DNA from: an uncultured Pseudomonadota bacterium
Lineage (GTDB): Bacteria > Myxococcota_A > Bradymonadia > Bradymonadales > GCA-2716585
DNA: 39,747 nt
NCBI GenBank assembly: GCA_937123825.1
Contig: CAKZKQ010000548.1
Location: forward strand, 1-39,747
Direction of reading: 5' to 3'
Positions within the stretch are counted from its first letter, which is position 1. Each line of letters opens with the position of its first letter. The position numbers and the translations under genes were made by a program. The notes beneath the pieces were generated by a model that was given only the letters and a program-made list of their open reading frames with translations, was not told where the DNA came from and searched no databases. Below are positions 32,826 through 39,747 of the stretch, piece after piece.

Positions 32826-32881
32826 CCAAACGCCGCGCAGGGCGGCGCTTACTGGATCCATGGAAGGAGAGGCGAAGATAT

Positions 32882-34030
32882 ATGCGCTTGATCCACACGG
32901 CGGACTGGCACCTTGGCAGGTTGTTTCACGGCCTGCATATGACAGAGGATCAATCCCATGTGCTTGAGGAGTTTCTGGCACTGGTCAAGGACAGCCGTCC
33001 GGACGCGGTGATCATCGCAGGAGATCTCTACGATCGCGCCGTGCCACCGCCGGACGCCGTGCGGTTGTTGGACGAGGTCTTTAGCCGTCTGGTGGACATG
33101 AACGTGGCGGTGGGGGTCATCGCAGGAAACCACGACAGCCCCGACCGACTGGGTTTTGGCTCCAGGCTCTTTAGCCACAAGAACCTGCATGTCTCCAGCG
33201 TCCTTGAAAAATCCCAGCGCCCCATGGTCATCCATGACAAGCACGGGCCGGTGCACATCCACCTGCTGCCGTTTGCCGAGCCCCCCGTGGCCCGGGCCCA
33301 CACCGGGGATCAGGCCGTGCGCACCCACGCCACCGCCATGGAAGCTCTGGTTCAACAAGCCTGGCAGCGCCAACCCAAAGGGGATCGCTCGGTCCTGGTC
33401 GCCCACGCCACGGTGGTCGGCGGCAAACAGGGCGAGTCCGAGCGCAATCTGGGGGCTCTGGCCGGCGGTGACGCCATCGCGGCCGAGAAGCTTGGCCTCT
33501 TTGATTACGTCGCGCTGGGTCACCTCCATCCTCGCCAGACGCTCGGCGACGGGCGCATCCACTATCCGGGATCGCTGCTGCCCTACACCTTTGGCGAGAT
33601 TGAGGACGAGCGGGGCATCAGCCTGGTAGAGATGGACGAGCGAGGTCAGGTGCGGATCGACTCGATTGAGTTGACCCCCAGGCGCCAGATCCGCAAAATC
33701 CGCGGCTACCTCCAGGATTTGCTCAAAGACGACCAGGGCCGCAGCCGAGACGACTACATCTGCGCGGTGCTCTATGACGAAGGCGCGCTGCTCGACCCCA
33801 TCGGGCGTCTGCGCGAGGTCTACCCCAACGTGCTGCAGATCGAGCGGACCTTTCTGGACGTCCCCGACCCTCTTCAAGAGCGCGTCGACCACCGCAAACG
33901 GACCCCGTTGCAGCTCTTTGAGGACTTCTTCCACGAAGTCACCGGCGTCGACCTGACCGAAGATGAACACACCGCCTTGACCGAGATGTTGGAGTCCATG
34001 GCACAGCAAGAGCGCGAGGCCACCGTTTAA
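32882..34030 (+). CDS. sbcD: Exonuclease subunit SbcD
   Basis: SbcD is the Mn-dependent nuclease of the SbcCD (Mre11-Rad50-like) complex, which opens hairpins and processes DNA ends. The 382 residues match the family. Metal motifs: HTADWHLGR (D8, H10), AGDLYDR (D48), AGNHDSPDR (N83, H84), HATVVGG and ALGHLHPRQ. The C-terminal part carries the capping region that binds the SbcC coiled coil. The ATG at 32882 has a strong ribosome site (AAGGAGAGG, about nine bases upstream). sbcC starts on the base after the TAA, so the two are translated from one transcript, probably from the promoter at 32797. SbcCD acts on long DNA palindromes, relevant to the inverted-repeat element in this window. Confidence 0.97.
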   Translation: MRLIHTADWHLGRLFHGLHMTEDQSHVLEEFLALVKDSRPDAVIIAGDLYDRAVPPPDAVRLLDEVFSRLVDMNVAVGVIAGNHDSPDRLGFGSRLFSHKNLHVSSVLEKSQRPMVIHDKHGPVHIHLLPFAEPPVARAHTGDQAVRTHATAMEALVQQAWQRQPKGDRSVLVAHATVVGGKQGESERNLGALAGGDAIAAEKLGLFDYVALGHLHPRQTLGDGRIHYPGSLLPYTFGEIEDERGISLVEMDERGQVRIDSIELTPRRQIRKIRGYLQDLLKDDQGRSRDDYICAVLYDEGALLDPIGRLREVYPNVLQIERTFLDVPDPLQERVDHRKRTPLQLFEDFFHEVTGVDLTEDEHTALTEMLESMAQQEREATV

Positions 34031-37000
34031 ATGAGACCCCAACGCCTTGTCATCAACGCCTTTGGTTCCTACGCGCACCGTCAGGAAATCGACTTCAACA
34101 ACCTCGGCGAGCACCGCTGCTTCCTCATCCACGGCCCCATCGGCAGCGGCAAGTCCACCATTTTGGACGCCATCTGCTTTGCCCTCTACGGCCGGGCTTC
34201 GGGAGACAACCGCTCACCTGAGTTGATGCGCAGCGACCACGCCGCGCCGTCCGACACCGCCTTTGTGACCCTGGACTTCACTCTGGGCTCGGAGGCCTAC
34301 CGCGTCACGCGCCGCCCTCGCCAGGAGCGGGCCAAGAAGCGCGGCGGCGGGACCACCACCATCTCTGCCTCGGCCACGCTCTGGAAGCGCACTGGACTGA
34401 CCGATCTGGACGAAGACGGCCAGGTTATGGCCCACCAGTCCTCCAAAGTCACCGAAGCCGTCGAGGACCTCTTGGGCTTCAGGCTTGATCAATTTCGTCA
34501 GGTCGTCATCCTGCCCCAGGGCCAGTTTCGCCGCTTGCTCACGGCGCGCTCGGCCGAGCGGCAAGCCATCATGGAGACCCTCTTCCAGACCGAGATCTAC
34601 CGACGCGTGGAGGACTTCCTAAAAGCCGACGCCCGCACGGTCGCCACCGATTTGGAGAAAGTCCGCGTCAGCCGCCAATTGATCCTGGAGCAGTCGGGCG
34701 CCAGCGCCCAGATCGACCTTGAGGCGCAGTGTAAGCAAATCAAGCAGGACGTGGCTGGCGCCATCGAGGCCCGCCAAGAGAGCGAGGCGGCTGCCACCAA
34801 AGCGCAACAGGCCCTGGCCCAGGGCCGCGCCGTGGCAGAAATCCTGCGCCAACGCGACGAGCGCCACGCTCAACTCGGCGCCCTCCAAGACGAAATCCCC
34901 CAGATCGACGCTGTGCGCAATGAGCTGGACGCCGCCCGGCGCGCGGCCACCGTCCGCCCGTCCCAGGAGTTGGCCCAGAACCTCGAAGAGCAGTCTCGCG
35001 CGGCCTCCAGCGCCCAAGAGGCGCACATCAAAGAGACCCTCAAAGCCGATCAGGCCCATCAAAAGGCGCACAAAGCGCTCGAAGCGGCCAAAAAACGCGT
35101 CCCCGAACTCGAAGAGGCCCGGCGCCAGCTTCGCCAACTCCAAGAGCTGCGACAACAGGTCGAGCGCCTGGGACAAGCCCAGCAAGCCCACCAGCGCGAC
35201 CAGAAAGCGCTCGAAAGCAGCGCCAAACGGCTCAAGGACGCCCAGGCCGCCCTCCAGAGCGCCGAAGCGCAGCTCGGCGCGCGGCGCATCGCAGCCACTG
35301 CCGCCGGACAGGCCGCCGCAGAAATCCCAGCGCTGACCGAGCGCACCACCACCTTGCGCCAACAACTCCAGGCTCGCCATGACCTGGACACCGCCCTTGA
35401 CCAGGACCAACTGCTGACCCAGGCGCTCGAACACCAGCGCGACAACCTCAAACGCCTTGAAGGCGAACTGGAGCAAGAGCGCCAGGAGTTGGTCTTGATC
35501 GAAGCGGCCTGGATGGGCGGACAAGCCGCGATCCTGGCAAGCAAGCTGAACTCAAACAAGCCATGCCCCGTATGTGGCTCCAGCCACCACCCCGCCCCGG
35601 CCAAAAGCGACGAGGCGCTGCCCACACAGGTCACCGTAGAGCGCAAGCGCCAACGTCTTGAGCGCCTTGGACAAGATCAACTGCGCCTGAGCGCAGAACT
35701 CAAAACCCAGGCGTCGGCCCATCAAAGCAACCAGGAGCACCTGAAGCACCTCCAAGCCGACTGCGCCAATTTGCCCAGCGCCGAAGTCCTCCAAGAGCGG
35801 TTGGCCGTCCAAAACACGGCGCTGGAAGCAGCGCGCGCCTCTGCAGACGCCCTCCAAACCCTTCGCCCCGAGCTGGAAGCGGCCCAGGCACACACACAAA
35901 CGCTGCGGCAGGCCGCCGACACCCAACGCCTGGAGCACGAGCGCGCCGCCGCAAGCGCCGCCGCCAGCCTGGCCATTGTCCAGGAGCGCCAGACCAACAT
36001 CCCCGAGCACCTCCACCACCCCAATCAGCTTGAGGCCGCCGTCACCGCCACCCAAGAGGCCATCGCGGCCATCTCTGGGACGCTCGAAGCCGCCCAGGAG
36101 CGCCACCGCGAGGCCCAGGAGCGCCAGCAAGCCGCCAGCACTGCTCTGGACCGGGCCCGAGGCGCGCTGAGCAAAGCGCGCCAATTGGCCCAGGAGGCGC
36201 GCCGCGCCTACGACACCGCGCGCCAGCAAGCCGGCTTCGACTCCATGGCGCTCTACACCGACGCCGGGCGCCCCGCCTCCACCATCGACCTGCTCCAAGC
36301 CAGACTCCAGGACTTCGACGGCCGCCTGGCCGCCGCCCAGCGCGAAGCCAACCGCGCCGATGAACTCTCCAAAGGCCTCCAGCGCCCCGATATGGACGCC
36401 CTCAAAGCCGCCGAAGAGACCCACCGCGCCGCCCATGAAGCCGCCATCGAGCAGGTCACCGCACTGGGCAAGCACCTTGAGTTGACCCAGGAGCGCCCCA
36501 CCCAACTTGAAGCCCTCAACCAGACACGGCGCACCAAGGAGGCCCGCTACGCCATCATCGGACGGCTGTCCAAAGTCGCCTCGGGCCGCAACGAGCTGCG
36601 CATGACCTTCCAGCGCTTCGTCCTCACCGCTCTGCTGGACGAGGTCCTTGAACGCGCCAGCCGCCGCCTTCGGGTGATGAGCAACCAGCGCTACGATCTG
36701 CGCCGTGCCCACGACCCCGAAGATCACCGCGCCGCTGGCGGCCTGGAACTCGAAGTCCACGACAGCTACACAGGCACCTGCCGCAACGTCATCACGCTCT
36801 CGGGCGGCGAGAGCTTCCTGGCGGCCCTCTCTCTGGCGCTGGGGCTGGCCGATGTGGTCCAGAGCTACGCTGGCGGCATCCGCCTTGAGGCCATCTTCAT
36901 CGATGAAGGCTTTGGCAGCCTCGACAGCGAAGCCATCGAGTTGGCCCTCAACGCCCTGCTCGATCTCCAAGCTGGCGGCCGCATGGTCGGGATCATCTCC

Positions 37001-37087
37001 CACGTGCCCGAAATCAAGGAGCGCATCGCCGCTCGCCTTGAGATCACCCGAGGCCCCACCGGCTCCACCGCCGCCTTCCAACTCTGA
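34031..37087 (+). CDS. sbcC: Exonuclease subunit SbcC (Rad50-like ATPase)
   Basis: SbcC is the SMC-like ATPase that drives SbcD. The 1018 residues show the full layout: Walker A GPIGSGKST near residue 36, the Q-loop region (QFRQVVILPQGQFRRLL), two long coiled-coil arms, the zinc hook CPVCGSSHHP (C512 and C515), then signature LSGGESFLAALSLALGLAD and Walker B LEAIFIDEGFGSLDSE near the end. The length is usual. The start abuts the sbcD stop with no spacer, which suggests translational coupling; there is no strong separate ribosome site. The coiled coils are rich in Ala and Gln. The FHA coiled-coil gene follows after 160 bp and reads the same way, but it probably has its own function. Confidence 0.97.
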   Translation: MRPQRLVINAFGSYAHRQEIDFNNLGEHRCFLIHGPIGSGKSTILDAICFALYGRASGDNRSPELMRSDHAAPSDTAFVTLDFTLGSEAYRVTRRPRQERAKKRGGGTTTISASATLWKRTGLTDLDEDGQVMAHQSSKVTEAVEDLLGFRLDQFRQVVILPQGQFRRLLTARSAERQAIMETLFQTEIYRRVEDFLKADARTVATDLEKVRVSRQLILEQSGASAQIDLEAQCKQIKQDVAGAIEARQESEAAATKAQQALAQGRAVAEILRQRDERHAQLGALQDEIPQIDAVRNELDAARRAATVRPSQELAQNLEEQSRAASSAQEAHIKETLKADQAHQKAHKALEAAKKRVPELEEARRQLRQLQELRQQVERLGQAQQAHQRDQKALESSAKRLKDAQAALQSAEAQLGARRIAATAAGQAAAEIPALTERTTTLRQQLQARHDLDTALDQDQLLTQALEHQRDNLKRLEGELEQERQELVLIEAAWMGGQAAILASKLNSNKPCPVCGSSHHPAPAKSDEALPTQVTVERKRQRLERLGQDQLRLSAELKTQASAHQSNQEHLKHLQADCANLPSAEVLQERLAVQNTALEAARASADALQTLRPELEAAQAHTQTLRQAADTQRLEHERAAASAAASLAIVQERQTNIPEHLHHPNQLEAAVTATQEAIAAISGTLEAAQERHREAQERQQAASTALDRARGALSKARQLAQEARRAYDTARQQAGFDSMALYTDAGRPASTIDLLQARLQDFDGRLAAAQREANRADELSKGLQRPDMDALKAAEETHRAAHEAAIEQVTALGKHLELTQERPTQLEALNQTRRTKEARYAIIGRLSKVASGRNELRMTFQRFVLTALLDEVLERASRRLRVMSNQRYDLRRAHDPEDHRAAGGLELEVHDSYTGTCRNVITLSGGESFLAALSLALGLADVVQSYAGGIRLEAIFIDEGFGSLDSEAIELALNALLDLQAGGRMVGIISHVPEIKERIAARLEITRGPTGSTAAFQL

Positions 37088-37247
37088 ACCCAACGGCCGC
37101 GCTCCCACCCCACCACGATCGCCCAAAAAACTCGGGTTTTCATCGCCGCCGCGGTTTAGAAAAGGCGCTGCCTGTGTTAAAGAAAATCAGGCAAAGGTTA
37201 CGCAGCACTTCTTTTACTGGGCGCACAAAACGGGTTGGAGCAGGCGA

Positions 37248-39572
37248 TTGGCACGCATCGTCTACTGGGATAAAAACGGTCAGGAACACAACGTCTATAT
37301 TGGGCGCGAGTTCCCCGAGGTCACAGTCGGGCGTCATCCTGACAGCGTCATCAGAACGTCCAACGGCTCGGTCTCCAGGCGCCACTGTACCATCGAGTAC
37401 ACCGCCGGCGGGATCGAGCTGGCCGATCAGAACAGCTCCTCTGGCACCTACGTCAACAACCGCCGCATCGCCAAGCAGCGCCTTCTAGACGGCGACGAAA
37501 TCTACTGCGGCAGCTTCGTCATGCGCTTTCACAATGACGACGGCGGCATGACGCTGGAGCAGGACAAGATCGTCGTTGTGCGCGCCAACCTGAGCTACAT
37601 CGACGACAACAACGAAGAGCGCCAGATCTGGCTCGACGAGTCCAACCCCAAGGTCATCGTTGGCCGCGCCGTCGAATGCCAGATCCGCACCTCGGACGGC
37701 TCGGTCTCCAGGCGCCACAGCGAGTTTGTCTACCTCAACGGCTCCTTTGAAGTTGTCGACAGAGGCTCGTCAAACGGCACCTACGTCAACGGCCAACAGG
37801 TCCAGCGCCAACTGCTCAAACACAACGACGAGATCAACTGCGGCCGCCTGGTGGTGCGCTTCTCACTCAAAGAAGAGTTCCATCACCCCGCCACCTCGGG
37901 CCCGATGAACGCCCAGGTGCCGCCATCTGGAAATTTTGCCCCCGCGCCGCGCTCCTATCAGGATTTGCCCCCTGCGCAGGCCACCGTGCTGCCGCAGAGC
38001 CCCCATGACTTTTCCGCCATGACGGGCATCGGGCAAGCCGCGCCGCCCCCCATCTACCAGGCACAAGCCGAGGTCGCACCACCCCCCGTGGTCCCTCGCC
38101 ATAGCCCCACCCCGCTGTCTTCTTCGTCCACCCCCGTGGTCCCCCAGGGCGTCGCACCCGACATGTCTCAGGTCAACGCCCTCGAAGGACAACTGGCCGA
38201 AGCCAAGAGCGAACGCGACGCCCTGCAAAAACGCCTCGACGAAGCCCAATCGGACCAGGACGGTCGGATTCGGGATCTGGAGCGAGACGTCACCCAAAAG
38301 CAGGTGGTCATCGACTCATTTCAGGAGCGCTACGATCGGCTCAAAATCCAAGCCGACGAGCAACTCCAGCAGATCGAAAGCTACCGCGATGAGCTGCGCC
38401 AGAAACGCGAAGTCATTGAAGACCTGCAATACAAGCTCAGCCTCATCGAAGAAGCGCACGATCGCGGCAACAGTCAGGTCGCCGAGCTGATCGAGGAGAA
38501 CGCCAACCTCAAGGTCCAGGTCAACCAGCTTGAGCGCTCGCTGGCCGAGTCCGAGCGCATGGCCAACCTCAACGAGTTTGAACTCAAACGCGTGCGCAGC
38601 GAACTCGACGGCCTGCGCGACATGGTCAGCACCGAAGGCGACGAAAACGCGGACCTTCAAAACGAACTCAACCGCCTGCGCCTGGTCATCGACGCCAAAG
38701 AGAGCCAACTGGTCGACAACGAGCGCGACCTGAAGGACATGCGTCAGGAGATCGCCTCCTACCGCGAAGACGCCGACCGCAACGTCGCCGAGTTTGACCG
38801 CCTCAAGACCGAACTGGAGAGCCGCAGCAAGCGCCTGGACGTCTTGCTCGAAGAGAACCAGAACCTGCGCCAGGAGCTGGAGGCCGACAGCGCCCGCGGC
38901 GGCAACGCCCAAAACCAAATCAACGAGCTGCGCCGCAAAAGCCGCGACCAACGCCACCGCATCGAAGAACTCGAAGCCCTCCTCCAGGAGGCACAGGCGG
39001 TCGCGCCAGTCGAATCTCCCACCCAACCCGCAGAGTTGGAGCGCATCAGCGCCGAGCGCGAAGCCATGTCACGGCGCGTCACAGAGCTGGAACGGGCCCT
39101 GGACGACGCCTCCAGAGTGCGCGGCGATGAAAGCGCCCAACAAGACCGCCTGAGACTGGAAAACCGTCGCCTCCAAGACGACCTCAGCCGCGCTCTGGGC
39201 GATCTTCAAGACGCTCGCCGTACTGCGGCCGCCGCCCCCACGCCCAGCGGCCCTTCGGACAACGGCGCGGCACTGCGCACCGCGGCCATGGCCACCTACG
39301 AGCCGCTCAACGATGTCGTCTCCCAACTCAAAAACGACATGCAGCTCCTGCAGGACTACATCCAGGACATCCAAAAGGTCTACGAGAACTACCGCCGCAT
39401 CGACCTGACCAACCCCTCTTCGCTGGACAAAATCCGCATCGATAAAATCCTGCGAGAGATGGACCCCGACGTCACCTTTGAAGAACTGCACCATATCCTG
39501 GGCGAGTGCACGCGCAACTCTGAAGAGATGAAGGGCAAGCTGCTCGAATTCCGCGATCAACTCATCGACTGA
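37248..39572 (+). CDS. Twin-FHA protein with long coiled coil
   Basis: I start this 774-residue protein at the TTG at 37248-37250 (MARIVYWDKNGQEHN), because GGAG and AGG lie within 12 bases upstream and FHA-like sequence begins there; the frame stays open far into sbcC, but that part is not protein-like. FHA 1 spans about 18-95 (VTVGRHPDSVI, SVSRRH, SSSGTYVNN), FHA 2 about 130-205 (VIVGRAVECQI, SVSRRH, RGSSNGTYVNG). Both keep the Arg, Ser and His/Asn residues that bind phospho-threonine. A Pro/Ser/Ala-rich linker follows (about 215-303), then some 350 residues of heptad coiled coil. The last 80 residues form a compact helical end (MQLLQDYIQDIQKVYENYRR, DPDVTFEELHHILGE). There is no membrane segment. 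It is probably a scaffold joining phosphorylated partners; the targets are unknown. Confidence 0.9.
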   Translation: MARIVYWDKNGQEHNVYIGREFPEVTVGRHPDSVIRTSNGSVSRRHCTIEYTAGGIELADQNSSSGTYVNNRRIAKQRLLDGDEIYCGSFVMRFHNDDGGMTLEQDKIVVVRANLSYIDDNNEERQIWLDESNPKVIVGRAVECQIRTSDGSVSRRHSEFVYLNGSFEVVDRGSSNGTYVNGQQVQRQLLKHNDEINCGRLVVRFSLKEEFHHPATSGPMNAQVPPSGNFAPAPRSYQDLPPAQATVLPQSPHDFSAMTGIGQAAPPPIYQAQAEVAPPPVVPRHSPTPLSSSSTPVVPQGVAPDMSQVNALEGQLAEAKSERDALQKRLDEAQSDQDGRIRDLERDVTQKQVVIDSFQERYDRLKIQADEQLQQIESYRDELRQKREVIEDLQYKLSLIEEAHDRGNSQVAELIEENANLKVQVNQLERSLAESERMANLNEFELKRVRSELDGLRDMVSTEGDENADLQNELNRLRLVIDAKESQLVDNERDLKDMRQEIASYREDADRNVAEFDRLKTELESRSKRLDVLLEENQNLRQELEADSARGGNAQNQINELRRKSRDQRHRIEELEALLQEAQAVAPVESPTQPAELERISAEREAMSRRVTELERALDDASRVRGDESAQQDRLRLENRRLQDDLSRALGDLQDARRTAAAAPTPSGPSDNGAALRTAAMATYEPLNDVVSQLKNDMQLLQDYIQDIQKVYENYRRIDLTNPSSLDKIRIDKILREMDPDVTFEELHHILGECTRNSEEMKGKLLEFRDQLID

Positions 39573-39642
39573 AACCCACCCACACCATCCTCAAACGCAG
39601 AACCAGGGACTTTGACCTGCATCAGGAAAGGCCTCTTGGGTT

Positions 39643-39747
39643 CTACACGAAGGTCTGACTCAACAGGCGTTCGGCGTATCGACCCATCATGTGGTGACCC
39701 GTGGGCACGTTCTGAGCAGCTTTGAGGGCGTTGGCAGCGCAGTGACG
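39643..39747 (-). CDS. Possible C-terminal end of a minus-strand gene, cut by window
   Basis: A frame open from the window edge to the TAG at 39643-39645 gives 34 residues, including NALKAAQNVPTGHHMMGRYA and ending LLSQTFV. The composition is protein-like and the preceding gap (39573-39642) would suit a convergent pair. The fragment is too short to name. Confidence 0.35.
   Translation of the reverse strand, partial: RHCAANALKAAQNVPTGHHMMGRYAERLLSQTFV

Noticed and set aside
36705..37247. Longer start for the twin-FHA protein reaching into sbcC
   Set aside because: This part is read out of frame through conserved sbcC sequence and is Ser/Pro/Arg noise; the TTG at 37248 has a ribosome site.

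Overview
The window is GC-rich, densely coding bacterial DNA with no rRNA, tRNA, CRISPR array, integrase or transposase that I can see. The gene content points to a delta-proteobacterial type of genome (Myxococcota or Bradymonadota-like). The main clues are a very large Ser/Thr kinase with an HRDLSPAN catalytic loop, FHA proteins, an FHA-type sigma-54 activator, a PP2C phosphatase, a TPR/PEGA protein, a double-receiver PATAN protein and many lipoproteins. This placement is inference; no marker gene here fixes the taxon.

Layout. 0-4.3 kb: the end of a metallophosphoesterase, a TatD-family nuclease, a DUF3467 protein, and a murA gene followed 27 bp later by a DUF547 lipoprotein gene. 5-9 kb: three genes of unknown role on the minus strand: a protein with an Arg-rich N-terminus and acidic tail, a 200-residue protein, and a protein whose N-terminus looks like contractile-injection or phage baseplate accessory proteins. 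9.1-12.8 kb: a tightly overlapping minus-strand operon encoding a membrane-anchored LEA14/WHy-like protein, a PP2C phosphatase with a C-terminal membrane anchor, and a lipoprotein. 13.3-14.6 kb: a LolC/E-type permease. 14.6-15.5 kb: a large inverted-repeat element that fills the gap between two convergent genes. 15.5-23 kb: Ser/Thr kinase, unknown protein, FHA sigma-54 activator and PEGA/TPR protein, all on the minus strand. 23.3-27.4 kb: a 1362-residue TPR membrane protein. 27.5-29.3 kb: REC-REC-PATAN protein. 29.7-32.7 kb: a SufT-like DUF59 protein and a CehA/McbA-type metallohydrolase lipoprotein. 32.9-39.6 kb: sbcD-sbcC, then a twin-FHA coiled-coil protein. The last bases may hold the end of a further minus-strand gene.

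How it fits together. The 9-29 kb stretch is rich in phospho-signalling parts: a kinase, a PP2C phosphatase, phosphothreonine-reading FHA domains and tandem receivers. Kinase, FHA activator and phosphatase could form one circuit linked to the envelope, but the sequence shows only co-location. The points I would look at first are: (1) the symmetrical inverted-repeat element at 14.63-15.46 kb, bordered on both sides by stop-codon hairpins; (2) the 88-bp gene overlap in which one DNA stretch encodes a membrane anchor in one frame and a lipoprotein signal peptide in another; (3) MurA with Asp in place of the fosfomycin-target Cys; (4) the kinase whose ATPase-like module lacks the P-loop lysine. 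I do not see a clear multi-gene defence or secretion system.
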